From contig JAQWOV010000019.1 of the NCBI GenBank assembly GCA_029245675.1, positions 104,812-168,811 on the forward strand: DNA of 64,000 nt, given 5' to 3'. How positions within the stretch are numbered: position 1 is the first letter of the stretch; each line of letters opens with the position of its first letter. Positions 18,079 to 27,386 of the stretch are shown piece after piece. The position numbers and the translations under genes are program-made. Under the pieces are notes generated by a model. The model saw only the letters and a list, made by a program, of their open reading frames with translations, ran no database searches and was not told the origin of the DNA. Origin of the DNA: Acidimicrobiales bacterium. GTDB lineage: Bacteria > Actinomycetota > Acidimicrobiia > Acidimicrobiales > MedAcidi-G1.

Positions 18079-18447
18079 TTGAATTCAATACGCGGCGTAC
18101 ATGAACTTTTATCTTGGGTCATAATTATCGGTAACGGTGTAGCGGGACTCTGGGCGCTACTTGCGCATCAACTACCAAAAATCAGACACCAGTTTCTTTG
18201 GTGGATTACAGCAATCGCTCAACTAGCAATCGCTGTTCAAGTATCTATCGGAGTGGGTTTGATGGTAAAAGAAAATATTGATACCCCACAATTCCATTTA
18301 TTTTATGGCTTCGTGGCTTTCATAACAGTTGGAATCGCTTACAGTTATCGCCAGCCCCTGCGTCAGTACCAGTACCTTCTATATGGAGGTTCAGGACTCT
18401 TCCTCATGGGTTTAGGCATCCGAGCGATGTTCCTAGGGGGAGCTTAG
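18079..18447 (+). CDS. Small membrane protein with four predicted helices
   Basis: I do not recognise the family. The 122 residues hold four hydrophobic segments at about 10-32, 42-68, 75-95 and 100-120, with a short loop containing KENIDTPQ. No cofactor-binding motif is evident, although the layout resembles small integral membrane subunits. The only usable in-frame start is TTG 18079, with no clear ribosome-binding site, so the start is uncertain. Its stop overlaps the convergent pckG stop by four bases. Confidence 0.6.
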   Translation: MNSIRGVHELLSWVIIIGNGVAGLWALLAHQLPKIRHQFLWWITAIAQLAIAVQVSIGVGLMVKENIDTPQFHLFYGFVAFITVGIAYSYRQPLRQYQYLLYGGSGLFLMGLGIRAMFLGGA

Positions 18448-20240
18448 TTGTTTAGCCTGGTCTTTAATTCTTCTAGTTCAGCAGTTAAAGAATCTGGTAG
18501 TCGCTCGCCGATAAATGAGAAGTGGTCTTCAATAAGGGGTATTTCTTCAAACCATTCAGAATTATCTACCGAAAGCAATTCATTTAATTGATCCTCTGAG
18601 ATATCAATACCCTTTAGGTCCAGTCCATGAATGCTAGGGACATTCCCTATAGCGGTTTCTGTGATTTCACCTTGTCCGGCTACACGCTCGAGAACCCATT
18701 TGAGGACTCTGCAGTTTTCTCCAAACCCAGGCCAAAGAAATTTTCCGTCTTCATCTTTTCTGAACCAATTGACCCAGAACATGCGAGGTAATTTGTCTGG
18801 ATCAGCATTAGCTCCAATTTCTAGCCAATGATTGATGTAGTCGCCAACGTTGTATCCCATAAATGGAAGCATGGCAAAGGGGTCAAATCGTACCTGCCCA
18901 ATTTTCCCTGCGGCGGCGGCAGTCTTTTCGGAACTCATAATAGATCCAAGGAAAACTCCATGATCCCAGTCTCTTGCTTCAGTTATGAGGGGAACGTTAG
19001 AAGCCCGACGTCCTCCAAATAGAATTGCGGAGATAGGAACTCCTTCAGGATCCTCCCATTCAGGAGCAATAGATGGGCATTGAGCCGCTGGGGCTGTAAA
19101 TCTTGCATTTGGATGGGCCGCATGGGTAGCAGATTCAGGCGTCCAAGGCTGTCCTTGCCAATCGGTTAGATTTTGAGGAGGCTCTTCTGTCATGTCCTTC
19201 CACCACACATCCCCATCAGGAGTGAGAGCTACGTTCGTGAAGATGGAGTTACTGCTGACTGAAGCCATAGCGTTGGCATTTGTTTTTTCTGATGTGCCGG
19301 GAGCTACACCAAAAAATCCGGCTTCTGGATTAATGGCATAGAGGCGTCCATCTTCTCCAAATTTCATCCAAGCTATGTCATCTCCAATAGTCTCTACTTT
19401 CCACCCGGGCAAAGTTGGGACAAGCATTGCCATATTGGTTTTGCCACAAGCAGAAGGAAATGCAGCAGCAACGTACTTTTTCTCACCTTCCGGCGAAGTG
19501 ATAGAAAGAATAAGCATATGCTCGGCGAGCCAACCATTATCGCGAGCCATAGTTGAAGCTATACGTAGAGCAAAACATTTCTTACCAAGCAGAGCGTTTC
19601 CTCCGTAACCCGAACCATAAGACCAGATTTCCCTAGTTTCTGGAAAATGAGAAATATATTTATTATCTGCATCACAAGGCCAAGGAACGTCTATTTCTCC
19701 ATCTTCCAAAGGGGCTCCGACTGAGTGCACACAGGGAACAAAATCACCTTCACCTAATACGTCAAGCACACTCTGACCCATCCGAGTCATGATTCGCATG
19801 CTTACAGCGACATAAGGGGAATCAGTGAGCTGCACACCAATATGCGCAATAGGAGACCCAAGAGGGCCCATAGAGAAAGGAACCACATACAGAGTCCGTC
19901 CAGTCATCGAGCCCTTATAAAGAGCAAGCATCTCTTCTTTTAATTCAGAAGGTTCACGCCAATTATTTGTAGGACCAGCATCTATTTCGTTTAATGAAGC
20001 GATATAGGTTCGATCTTCAACACGCGCCACATCTTCGGGATCAGATAAAGCTAAGTAACTATTCGGCCTTAAAGACTCGTTTAATTTTTGAAAAGTTCCA
20101 GTTTGTTGGAGAAGCCATGAAAGGGTTTCAACTTCTTCTTCGGACCCGTCGCACCAGTAAATTTCTTTCGGGTTTAAGATTTCCGCCCAACTATTAACCC
20201 ATTCAATGAGATTTTTATTTTTGGTGGGAGAAGCCATCAT
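18444..20240 (-). CDS. pckG: Phosphoenolpyruvate carboxykinase (GTP)
   Basis: The 598-residue length and motifs identify GTP-type PEPCK: the P-loop-like [13 protein letters not shown], the metal-binding [45 protein letters not shown] and the C-terminal [29 protein letters not shown]. It interconverts oxaloacetate and PEP for gluconeogenesis. The GTP form is usual in actinobacteria. The start is ATG-ATG at 20238-20240. A short dyad (CGCAT-T-ATGCG, 20252-20262) lies upstream and could be an operator; that is only a suggestion. Confidence 0.96.
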   Translation of the reverse strand: MMASPTKNKNLIEWVNSWAEILNPKEIYWCDGSEEEVETLSWLLQQTGTFQKLNESLRPNSYLALSDPEDVARVEDRTYIASLNEIDAGPTNNWREPSELKEEMLALYKGSMTGRTLYVVPFSMGPLGSPIAHIGVQLTDSPYVAVSMRIMTRMGQSVLDVLGEGDFVPCVHSVGAPLEDGEIDVPWPCDADNKYISHFPETREIWSYGSGYGGNALLGKKCFALRIASTMARDNGWLAEHMLILSITSPEGEKKYVAAAFPSACGKTNMAMLVPTLPGWKVETIGDDIAWMKFGEDGRLYAINPEAGFFGVAPGTSEKTNANAMASVSSNSIFTNVALTPDGDVWWKDMTEEPPQNLTDWQGQPWTPESATHAAHPNARFTAPAAQCPSIAPEWEDPEGVPISAILFGGRRASNVPLITEARDWDHGVFLGSIMSSEKTAAAAGKIGQVRFDPFAMLPFMGYNVGDYINHWLEIGANADPDKLPRMFWVNWFRKDEDGKFLWPGFGENCRVLKWVLERVAGQGEITETAIGNVPSIHGLDLKGIDISEDQLNELLSVDNSEWFEEIPLIEDHFSFIGERLPDSLTAELEELKTRLNN

Positions 20241-20307
20241 TAATTCTTAGCCGCATTATGCGCGGAATGCATAAATCTATGGTGTGGCGTATGTCTCACG
20301 AGTGGAA

Positions 20308-20532
20308 CTACTCAATTCCTGGTGTCCCCATGTCTACTTCTGAACCGAAAGAGAGAGAAGTGGCGCAGTTATTGGCGTCTAATTCAAAAATCACACGTTG
20401 GCCCGGGCGAAGCATCCGGAGGATAGAACCTTCAAGCGCATTTGGGGCAAGATCGTACTCATGGAACTCGGTTTGCTCTATAACGATTCCATCACCTGTT
20501 CCAGGATCAAAGGACTTTATGACACCTTGCAT
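20308..20532 (-). CDS. Cold-shock-domain-like small protein
   Basis: The 74-residue protein starts MQGVIKSFDPGTGDGIVI and includes LRPGQRVIFELD, matching the first strands and the GQxVxFE segment of cold-shock domains. The RNP1 motif normally read as KGFGFI is replaced by GDGIVI and RNP2 is weak, so RNA binding through the usual aromatic patch is doubtful. The ribosome-binding site GAGGT overlaps the last codons of rpmB and the gap is six bases, so it is cotranscribed with and probably translationally linked to L28. Homology is by eye only. Confidence 0.6.
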   Translation of the reverse strand: MQGVIKSFDPGTGDGIVIEQTEFHEYDLAPNALEGSILRMLRPGQRVIFELDANNCATSLSFGSEVDMGTPGIE

Positions 20533-20538
20533 ATTGGA

Positions 20539-20733
20539 TTACCTCGATGCTTTTTGAACCTTGCCAGCCTTCAAGCAGCCTGTACAAACATTCATACGTT
20601 TTGTTGATTTTCCTACAACTGCGCGAACACGTTGAATATTAGGGTTCCACCGTCGGTTAGTACGACGATGAGAGTGACTCACTTGTTTACCAAACCAAGG
20701 TTTTTTACCACAAATTTCACATACTGATGCCAT
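20539..20733 (-). CDS. rpmB: 50S ribosomal protein L28
   Basis: The 64-residue protein has the bL28 pattern: [34 protein letters not shown], with a CxxC pair early and a second CxxC-like pair in [11 protein letters not shown], giving a zinc-binding (C+) form. GAGGT precedes the ATG by six bases. It is divergent from the DAK2 gene, as in many bacteria where rpmB and the DAK2/recG genes are neighbours. It leads a two-gene transcript with the cold-shock-like protein. Confidence 0.95.
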   Translation of the reverse strand: MASVCEICGKKPWFGKQVSHSHRRTNRRWNPNIQRVRAVVGKSTKRMNVCTGCLKAGKVQKASR

Positions 20734-20760
20734 TTTTTTACCTCAATATCCCCATCCGAA

Positions 20761-20817
20761 TATAGTTAAACACTATAAGGGGAACTCAGTAAGGCTAGAG
20801 GGTTTTAGACCCTTACT
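20761..20817. promoter_or_regulatory. Divergent intergenic region with two inverted repeats
   Basis: The 145-base gap between divergent rpmB and the DAK2 gene contains TATAGT-TAAAC-ACTATA (20761-20777) and AGTAAGG (20788-20794) with its complement CCTTACT (20811-20817). Either could be an operator or a leader hairpin of the rpmB transcript. No convincing -35/-10 pair was resolved. Confidence 0.3.
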
Positions 20818-20878
20818 CCAACTCTTTCATTACATAGATGGATGGTCAGAGCGAACTGGGTGAGTACGCTAAACATTT

Positions 20879-22519
20879 GTGACTATTACTTCTCACCTCG
20901 AGGCGAAGGAACTTCGCCATTTCATGAGTCAATTTTTTGCTGCTTTAGTGGCTCACCGCGAGGCGCTGAACATGCTTAACGTTTATCCCGTTCCTGATGG
21001 GGACACGGGTACAAACATGTCGATGACAGCAGAGTCGGTAGTCAACGCTCTGAAAGAAATTCCAGAAGAGGCTGAAATCACAGAAATCACCTCTTCAATA
21101 GCTCATGGATCGCTAATGGGAGCAAGAGGAAATTCTGGCGTAATACTTTCTCAAGTTCTTCGAGCCTTTTCAGCAGAGGTTGGAAGTTCTGGGGTCCTTG
21201 ATGCTTCGTCTGCTACGAGAGGACTCAGCGAAGCCTCAAAGGCTGCTTATGGTGCAGTTATGACACCAGTGGAAGGGACAATCTTGACAGTGGTCAGAGA
21301 ATCTTCTGAAGCTGCAGAAGAAGCTTATGAAGGAGGTGGCGATCTACTTACTGTGGTTGAGGCGGCACTTGAACGAGGGAAAGATGCATTAGCCCGTACC
21401 CCTGAGATGCTTCCAGTGCTCGCAGAGGCAGGGGTAGTGGATGCCGGCGGAAGCGGTTTTCTGCTTTTGTTGGATGCACTTTTGAATGTTCTTGATGGTC
21501 GCCCTTTGCCTGAAGCTCCAGAAATCAGCACTTCTTCAGCAACGAGTTTTCATTCTGAATCCTCAGTCTCTCTGATTGAAGGACCTCGATATGAGGTGAT
21601 GTATTTCCTAGAAGCCGATGATGATCAAATCCCATCTTTCAAAGAAGCATGGAGTGAGTTGGGGGATTCAATTGTTGTGGTCGGGGGAGACCGAACGTGG
21701 AATTGCCATGTCCACACAGATGATGTTGGAGCTGCTATAGAAGCAGGAATTGAAATAGGGAGACCGTACAAAATCCGAGTTTCAGATCTTCTGGAAGAAG
21801 CCGAGGAACAGGCATGGGTACGAGAGCAAATTGCTGGTGACCAAGAAGATTCCATAGGACCACCGGTGCCTTGCGCAGTCGTGGCAGTGGCAAATGGTGT
21901 TGGAATCGTTGATATCTTTCGATCTCTAGGAGTTCAGAAAGTAATAGTTGGGGGACAGTCAATGAATCCTTCAACAGAACAGTTACTTGACGCTGTTGAA
22001 GCAGTACCTGCCGATGAAGTAGTGATACTTCCAAACAACGGAAATATTATTCCGGTAGCAGAGCAAGTAAATGAGCAAACTTCAAAAACTGTTCGGGTGA
22101 TTCGAACGAAAGGAATAACTGAAGGATTTGCCTCTCTTCTGGAATATGACCCCCAAGGAACAGCAGAGGAAAATCTAGAAGGAATGACGGCAGCTGCTTC
22201 TCAAGTTGTTGCTGGAGAGATAACTATTGCTGTAAGAGACTCTGGAAGCGATGCAGGTGATATTTCTGAAGGCGACTACTTGGGTCTTTCAGAAGGCAAA
22301 GTGCAAGTCGTTACAGATTCGCTCTTCAAAGCTACAACTCAGTTAATCGGTCAACTCATTGATGACCATGAACTAGTTACATTGATTACTGGAGCAGAAG
22401 CAGAAGGCGCTATTACCGAAGAAATTGTTTCTTGGATTGAAGAAGAGCATCCAATGATTGAAGTAGAAACTCATTTCGGTGGACAGCCCTTGTATCCATA
22501 TTTCCTAGGAATTGAATAG
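20879..22519 (+). CDS. DAK2-domain protein, FakA-like fatty acid kinase
   Basis: The 546-residue protein has the DAK2/DhaL motif NVYPVPDGDTGTNMSMT near residues 39-55, then SLMGARGNSGVILSQVLRAF and MLPVLAEAGVVDAGGSGF, which bind ATP-Mg. A central domain and a C-terminal region follow, with the order typical of FakA/YloV. FakA phosphorylates fatty acids held by a DegV-type FakB; no FakB is in the window. The GTG start at 20879 has no strong ribosome-binding site, but homologous N-termini fit. The rpmB-DAK2-recG-rsmD-coaD order is common. recG follows after six bases. Confidence 0.85.
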   Translation: MTITSHLEAKELRHFMSQFFAALVAHREALNMLNVYPVPDGDTGTNMSMTAESVVNALKEIPEEAEITEITSSIAHGSLMGARGNSGVILSQVLRAFSAEVGSSGVLDASSATRGLSEASKAAYGAVMTPVEGTILTVVRESSEAAEEAYEGGGDLLTVVEAALERGKDALARTPEMLPVLAEAGVVDAGGSGFLLLLDALLNVLDGRPLPEAPEISTSSATSFHSESSVSLIEGPRYEVMYFLEADDDQIPSFKEAWSELGDSIVVVGGDRTWNCHVHTDDVGAAIEAGIEIGRPYKIRVSDLLEEAEEQAWVREQIAGDQEDSIGPPVPCAVVAVANGVGIVDIFRSLGVQKVIVGGQSMNPSTEQLLDAVEAVPADEVVILPNNGNIIPVAEQVNEQTSKTVRVIRTKGITEGFASLLEYDPQGTAEENLEGMTAAASQVVAGEITIAVRDSGSDAGDISEGDYLGLSEGKVQVVTDSLFKATTQLIGQLIDDHELVTLITGAEAEGAITEEIVSWIEEEHPMIEVETHFGGQPLYPYFLGIE

Positions 22520-22525
22520 AGAGAC

Positions 22526-24655
22526 GTGGTGGCTGACAAAGGAGTCACACTCGGGGAACTAAAAGAGCGGCCTGTTACTGATCTTCAAGGTGTTAGTTCA
22601 AGAAAAGCTGAGACGCTTCAAAAAATTGAAGTCAGGTCAGTTCTGGACTTGATAACGGTATATCCAAGAAGGTATATCGATCGTAGCAAGCAGACCACTA
22701 TCGCTGATCTGACCGTGGGCGAAGAAGGCATGGTGCTGGTAACTGTTTCAAAAGTTGCAACTCGACGAATGCGGAACCGCCGCTCATTAGTTGAAGTAAC
22801 CGCGGAAGATGCGACAGGCCGAATGAAACTAGTTTTTTTTAATCAGCCCTGGCGCAGCAAGCAACTAACCGAAGATAAAGAGATAATAATTTTTGGACGT
22901 CTAGATCTATACCAAGGTAATAAACAGATGACGAATCCAATCGTTGATCTTGTAGGCGACCGTACAGGAAGGATCGTTGCTGTTTATCCGCAGTCAGAGG
23001 TTGCAGGAGTGCAGAGTTGGGATCTAGATGCGTTGGTAGCAGAAGCATTGCGCCGTGTTATGAAAGTAAGAGGCTTTGAGGATCCTGTCCCAAAAGAAAT
23101 AAGAGAAAACTATCGTCTCGTTGATCGATCTACAGCATTTCTTCAAATCCACCGACCTGGATCAATGCAAGAAGTAACTGAAGCTCGAAGACGGCTCGTA
23201 TTTGATGAGCTTTTACGAATCCAACTTGAGTTAGTGCAACGAAAAGTGCAATTAGAGAGATCAGCTAAGGGGATTAGCCATAATACTTCTGGGTTTTTAA
23301 CAACGGCCTTCCATGAGCAACTCCCGTATGCCTTGACGGAAGCTCAAAAAAGGGTAATAGATGAAATTTTAACTGATCTAAAAAAGGACTTACCGATGCA
23401 TCGTCTCTTACAGGGAGACGTGGGTTCGGGTAAAACAGTAGTAGCAGTGACCGCCTTACTCTCTGCAGTGCAAGGCGGCCATCAAGGGGCGTTCATGGCG
23501 CCAACAGAGGTACTAGCCGAGCAACACTATTTAGGGATTTCAGATCTATTGCAAAATATGAATGTCGAAGATGATTCAACTTTGCTTGGACAGCGCCCTT
23601 TACGAGTCGAACTTCTAACAAGCAGTGCTTCATCAAGTCAAAGGAAATTGATAGTTGAAAAACTTGCGAACGGAGGTGTTGACGTAGTTGTGGGAACGCA
23701 TGCGCTAATTCAGGATGAGATTTCATTTTTCTCATTAGGGGTTGTCGTTATTGATGAACAACACCGATTCGGAGTAGATCAAAGAGCAGCGCTACGTGAG
23801 AAACAGTCTGATGGAATGGCTCCAGATGTCTTGGTCATGACTGCTACACCAATTCCTCGGACGGCGGCGATGACTGTTTACGGAGATCTTGATGTTTCAA
23901 TTCTTGACGAGATGCCATTAGGGAGAACTCCTATTGAGACTTTTTGGATCAAAGAAGAACAAGCAGCATGGGAGTCAATTCGTGGAGAAGCTGAAGAAGG
24001 AAGGCAAGCGTATGTTGTCTGCCCATTGATTGATGAGTCGGATTCATTGAATGTTCGTTCTGCTGAGGAAACGTTTACCCGGCTATCAGAGGAAGTGTTT
24101 CCTGATTTACGGGTTGAATTATTGCATGGACGGATTAAGCCGAATGAAAAAAATAAGGTAATGGAAAAATTTCGTCAGGGTGAAACAGACATACTTATAG
24201 CGACCACAGTTATAGAAGTTGGGGTAGACGTTCCTAATGCCACAGTGATGGTTGTTTTAGATGCATACAGATTCGGAATAGCGCAACTTCATCAATTACG
24301 AGGGAGAGTTGGACGTGGTTCAAGATCTAGTACTTGTTTTCTTGTTGGTGATGCAGGAACATCGGTTGGGGAAGAACGTCTTAAGGCATTGGTTCAAACT
24401 ACAGATGGGTTTGAACTAGCTGAAGTGGATCTTGAGTTACGCGGAGAAGGAACAATCATGGCGGACCGTCAGAAGGGACGTAACGACTTACGACTAGCCT
24501 CCTTAAGAAGAGACCGGGAGTGGGTGGAGATAGCCCGCGAGGTCGCAACGGACATAGTTAGTGGGGATCCTGACCTAAATATCCATATAGGTTTAAGAAA
24601 TGAAATTTCTGCAGTGCTTGAAGAGTCTGATGGGGAATATTTACTTAAATCATGA
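22526..24655 (+). CDS. recG: ATP-dependent DNA helicase RecG
   Basis: The 709-residue SF2 helicase has an N-terminal wedge/OB domain (VYPRRYIDRS, VEVTAEDATGRMKLVFFNQPW). The helicase motifs are LLQGDVGSGKTVVA, APTEVLAEQH, VVGTHALIQ, DEQHRFGVDQR, VMTATPIPRT, IATTVIEVGVDVPNATVM and QLRGRVGRG. RecG remodels stalled forks and branched DNA. GTG 22526 is followed by a second in-frame GTG, either of which may be used. The gene directly follows the DAK2 gene and ends 17 bases from the convergent zinc-ribbon gene. Confidence 0.96.
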   Translation: MVADKGVTLGELKERPVTDLQGVSSRKAETLQKIEVRSVLDLITVYPRRYIDRSKQTTIADLTVGEEGMVLVTVSKVATRRMRNRRSLVEVTAEDATGRMKLVFFNQPWRSKQLTEDKEIIIFGRLDLYQGNKQMTNPIVDLVGDRTGRIVAVYPQSEVAGVQSWDLDALVAEALRRVMKVRGFEDPVPKEIRENYRLVDRSTAFLQIHRPGSMQEVTEARRRLVFDELLRIQLELVQRKVQLERSAKGISHNTSGFLTTAFHEQLPYALTEAQKRVIDEILTDLKKDLPMHRLLQGDVGSGKTVVAVTALLSAVQGGHQGAFMAPTEVLAEQHYLGISDLLQNMNVEDDSTLLGQRPLRVELLTSSASSSQRKLIVEKLANGGVDVVVGTHALIQDEISFFSLGVVVIDEQHRFGVDQRAALREKQSDGMAPDVLVMTATPIPRTAAMTVYGDLDVSILDEMPLGRTPIETFWIKEEQAAWESIRGEAEEGRQAYVVCPLIDESDSLNVRSAEETFTRLSEEVFPDLRVELLHGRIKPNEKNKVMEKFRQGETDILIATTVIEVGVDVPNATVMVVLDAYRFGIAQLHQLRGRVGRGSRSSTCFLVGDAGTSVGEERLKALVQTTDGFELAEVDLELRGEGTIMADRQKGRNDLRLASLRRDREWVEIAREVATDIVSGDPDLNIHIGLRNEISAVLEESDGEYLLKS

Positions 24656-24672
24656 GAATTACTAGACGGAAC

Positions 24673-24852
24673 CTATTCGTAGTCATGTCCTTCTTCGTTA
24701 TCTAATTCTGGAAGAACCATATCCCACCGGTCGAGACAATCTCTGCAACGATAGGCAACTGAATCACCCGGCTCAAAATCTGAGTCTGGGTGAGGGAGCA
24801 TATGACACAGCCCACCACAGTCAATGCAGATTATTGTTTGTGGAGCTTTCAT
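24673..24852 (-). CDS. Small zinc-ribbon protein (59 aa)
   Basis: This open frame was translated by hand from the reverse strand. The 59-residue product starts MKAPQTIICIDCGGLCHML and later reads AYRCRDCLDRWDMVLPE, so it has Cys9-x2-Cys12, Cys16 and Cys36-x2-Cys39, a plausible zinc ribbon, with an acidic tail. Codon use looks like its neighbours and there is no internal stop. It is antisense-oriented between recG and rsmD, with 17 and 21 bases of spacing. I infer a real gene from the paired cysteines and the snug spacing. The function is unknown; nucleic-acid or protein binding is possible. Confidence 0.7.
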   Translation of the reverse strand: MKAPQTIICIDCGGLCHMLPHPDSDFEPGDSVAYRCRDCLDRWDMVLPELDNEEGHDYE

Positions 24853-24873
24853 TTAAAGCACCATACTGTTGGT

Positions 24874-25404
24874 ATGAGAGTAGTTGCAGGCACGCTAAAG
24901 GGACGCAACTTAGAATCCCCTAAAGACACCGGAATCCGCCCAACCAGTGATCGTGTTCGTGAGGCGACCTTCAATGCTCTTTACAGCATAAATGCAGTAG
25001 AAAATGAGCGAGTCCTTGACCTATTTGCAGGATCTGGCGCCTTAGGAATAGAAGCTGTATCTCGGGGCTCCACTCATGCAGTATTTGTTGAGAAATCCTC
25101 GGTCAACGCACAACTTGTAAAGAGAAATATCGAAAAATGTGGACTATCGAATCAGACTGAGGTTCATGTTGCAGACGGGATGACTTGGCTGGCTAACAAT
25201 TCAGGGCCATGGGACTTGGTGCTACTTGACCCTCCTTATGATTTTGAAGATTGGGAAAATCTATTCCAGATCCTTGATGCGAAGGTAGTAGTAATTGAAT
25301 CAAATCGAGAAATTAACCCAGGAATTGGGTGGCATGTTCAAAGAAGTAGACAATACGGGGCTACCGTGGTGTTATTGGTTATAAGAGACCAGAAAGAGAA
25401 GTAG
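24874..25404 (+). CDS. rsmD: 16S rRNA (guanine966-N2)-methyltransferase RsmD
   Basis: The 176-residue Rossmann methyltransferase opens with MRVVAGTLKGRNL and IRPTSDRVREATFNAL, both RsmD hallmarks. The SAM-binding VLDLFAGSGALGIEAVSRG and the catalytic NPPY-type DLVLLDPPYDF follow. It methylates G966 of 16S rRNA. A longer frame from 24790 would run through the opposite-strand zinc-ribbon gene, while ATG 24874 gives the standard N-terminus. It stands in the usual position before coaD. Confidence 0.94.
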   Translation: MRVVAGTLKGRNLESPKDTGIRPTSDRVREATFNALYSINAVENERVLDLFAGSGALGIEAVSRGSTHAVFVEKSSVNAQLVKRNIEKCGLSNQTEVHVADGMTWLANNSGPWDLVLLDPPYDFEDWENLFQILDAKVVVIESNREINPGIGWHVQRSRQYGATVVLLVIRDQKEK

Positions 25405-25430
25405 ATCACAGGAAAAGGGGGTTTGGTCAA

Positions 25431-25910
25431 ATGACCTGCGTTTTATATCCCGGTTCGTTTGACCCGATTCATAACGGACATGTAGAGATGGTTGAAACTG
25501 CGGCTTCATTATTTGATCACGTAGTCGTAGGAACTCTAATGAATCCTTCTAAAGGGGGAGGACTTTTCTCCCTTGAAGAACGTATGAGTTTACTGGATGA
25601 ATGTTTTGAACATTTGCCAAACGTTAGAACAACGATGTTTGATGGACTTGTCGTTACATTGGCTCAAGAAGAGAGAGCTGATTTTATAATCAAAGGCCTT
25701 AGGGCGGTGTCTGATTTTGAGTCTGAATTACAGATGGCTCAGACCAACTTGGCTATTTCTGGAGTTCACACCCTCTTTCTTCCAACAGCTTCTCGACGTT
25801 CCTTTTTAGCTTCGGGCTTGATACGAGAAGTGGCTCGACTTGGTGGAAATGTAGAAGACATGGTGCCGGAACCTGTTTACCGGAGGTTGAAGGAGAAGCT
25901 GCCATCGTGA
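25431..25910 (+). CDS. coaD: Phosphopantetheine adenylyltransferase CoaD
   Basis: The 159-residue nucleotidyltransferase has YPGSFDPIHNGHVEMV (the HxGH motif), then IIKGLRAVSDFESELQMAQTN and a C-terminal SGLIREVARLGG. It makes dephospho-CoA from phosphopantetheine and ATP, the penultimate step of CoA synthesis. AAGGGGG lies upstream of the ATG. Its stop overlaps the GTG start of the next gene by four bases (GTGA), so the two are coupled. Confidence 0.96.
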   Translation: MTCVLYPGSFDPIHNGHVEMVETAASLFDHVVVGTLMNPSKGGGLFSLEERMSLLDECFEHLPNVRTTMFDGLVVTLAQEERADFIIKGLRAVSDFESELQMAQTNLAISGVHTLFLPTASRRSFLASGLIREVARLGGNVEDMVPEPVYRRLKEKLPS

Positions 25911-26530
25911 CAGACGATCTTTCTCAATCATCGGCACCTGATCCTTATAGACCTCCTCAGGTTGAAGCAATCCTTAGAGAGGCGCGCGACATCATTGAAA
26001 ATGCGAGAGCGATGCCGCTATCAGCCTCTTCCATGGTCAACAAGGAAGAACTTCTAGACATGATTGATGAAGCAATGCGGCGGCTTCCAGATGACTTACG
26101 TAACGCTCGCTGGTTATTGAAGGAACGAGAAGAGTTTCTTGCCAAGGTGACTCGTGAAGGGGATGAAATTCTTGAGTTGGCTCGATCTCGCGCTGAACGT
26201 TTAGTACAACGAACTGAGGTGGTCAGAACCGCAGAACAAACAGCTAGACGTTTAGTGGAAACCGCTAGAGAAGAAAGTCGTCGAATGCGATTAGAAACAG
26301 AAGATTATTGTGATCAAAAGTTGAAGAATTTCGAATCAACTCTTGGGCAAGCTCGGGACGTTATCGCTACTGGACGCCGGAAACTACAAGAAACAGAAAC
26401 CGAACGCAACCAAGAAAGTGGAGTTTCGAACGTTTCCAATTTAGATGAGGGTGATTCATCGGACAGCGGATCAAGCCCAAGTACTGCACTTTTCGATTGG
26501 GACAGCACTTCAGGTGACGATGGCTTCTAA
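25907..26530 (+). CDS. DivIVA-like coiled-coil protein
   Basis: The 207-residue protein is predicted to be mostly coiled coil between about residues 75 and 165 (rich in Glu, Arg, Ala and Leu heptads), with a Ser/Asp/Gly-rich tail. Position and composition match the actinobacterial gene between coaD and the DUF177 gene (Rv2927c in Mycobacterium tuberculosis). This family is related to DivIVA or membrane-associated scaffold proteins. A cell-division or growth role is only inferred. GTG start; the 3' end overlaps the next gene by 11 bases. Confidence 0.7.
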   Translation: MTDDLSQSSAPDPYRPPQVEAILREARDIIENARAMPLSASSMVNKEELLDMIDEAMRRLPDDLRNARWLLKEREEFLAKVTREGDEILELARSRAERLVQRTEVVRTAEQTARRLVETAREESRRMRLETEDYCDQKLKNFESTLGQARDVIATGRRKLQETETERNQESGVSNVSNLDEGDSSDSGSSPSTALFDWDSTSGDDGF

Positions 26531-27110
26531 TCAATCAACGGGAGAAGATCTTATTTTCCCGTTGTCAATGCTTCGTAGGAGACCAGAGAAAATTCATCAG
26601 ATCAAGAATCACGCGTTTCTTGAAGATTTAAGAATTTCTGCAGCCCATGTCGTTGACGGAAAGGTTCAACTTGATTTGGCAATACAACTAAGTCAAGAAG
26701 ATGTTTTGGTCTTTGGAAAGGTTTCCGCAAAGTGGAGTGGAGAGTGTCGACGATGTGTTGAAGAAGTGTCAGGTGTGCTGGATCTCACAATAGATGAGGT
26801 TTTTCGTGCAGGCAGCAGTTCAGAAAGCCAGGCCAAATTTGAAGTCGAAGATGCCTTCCCGTTTAAAGAAATAAATGGAGAGCAGATAGTTGACTTAGAA
26901 GAAGTTGTGAGAGACTCTGTCTTGCTCACGCTTCCATTTTCTCCGCTTTGTTCCGAAGAATGCTTAGGCCCTGATCCAGAAAGGTTCCCAACAAAGGATT
27001 CCGTTGGCGAAGAAGATATGGATCTGTCTCCCAAGAAAGACCCTCGGTGGGCAGTGCTTGATCAGTTGAAAACAGATGGCGGTCTTTCCCCGGAAGACAC
27101 AGTCGCCTAA
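26520..27110 (+). CDS. DUF177 (YceD) protein
   Basis: The 196-residue protein has the DUF177 layout: an N-terminal segment, then GKVSAKWSGECRRCVEEVSGVLDLTIDEVF, a central acidic region with GEQIVDLEEVVRDSVLLTLPFSPLCSEECLG, and a DPRWAVLDQL ending. The cysteine pairs may bind zinc. In bacteria and plastids the family is tied to 23S rRNA processing/L32 assembly, which agrees with the rpmF gene that follows. ATG 26520 is preferred over earlier in-frame codons. AGGTGA just upstream is a possible ribosome-binding site. Confidence 0.88.
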   Translation: MASNQSTGEDLIFPLSMLRRRPEKIHQIKNHAFLEDLRISAAHVVDGKVQLDLAIQLSQEDVLVFGKVSAKWSGECRRCVEEVSGVLDLTIDEVFRAGSSSESQAKFEVEDAFPFKEINGEQIVDLEEVVRDSVLLTLPFSPLCSEECLGPDPERFPTKDSVGEEDMDLSPKKDPRWAVLDQLKTDGGLSPEDTVA

Positions 27111-27197
27111 ATAGTTTTAGTTCCGCTAACCTTGCTAGTTCATTGAATTGAAATTAACTGACGTAACCTATAAGAGAATTCAATTAAGGACTAAGAA

Positions 27198-27377
27198 ATG
27201 GCCGTCCCAAAGAAAAAAACTTCCAAAGCAAAAGGGAGAAGCCGAAGAGCTTCTAATTGGACCTTGAACGCACCTTCTCGAAGCACTTGTGCCCGATGTG
27301 GGTCTGTTAAGCGGCCTCATCGAGTGTGCGGTAATTGTGGCTGGTATGCCGGCCACCAAGCCATTGACGTTGAGTAG
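27198..27377 (+). CDS. rpmF: 50S ribosomal protein L32
   Basis: This 59-residue product was translated by hand. It begins MAVPKKKTSKAKGRSRRA, the standard bL32 start, and has a four-cysteine zinc ribbon, CARCGSVKRPHRVCGNCGWY. AAGGA lies eight bases before the ATG. A weak promoter-like TATAAG (27169-27174) is upstream. The DUF177-rpmF-plsX order is typical of many bacteria. Confidence 0.95.
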   Translation: MAVPKKKTSKAKGRSRRASNWTLNAPSRSTCARCGSVKRPHRVCGNCGWYAGHQAIDVE

Positions 27378-27386
27378 CAGCAGTTA

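Noticed and set aside
20252..20262. CGCAT-T-ATGCG dyad upstream of pckG as an operator
   Set aside because: A single short palindrome with no second copy and no known matching regulator; mentioned only as a possibility in the pckG entry.
24790..24873. Extended N-terminus for RsmD
   Set aside because: The extension crosses the opposite-strand zinc-ribbon gene and RsmD homologues start at MRVVAGTLKG.
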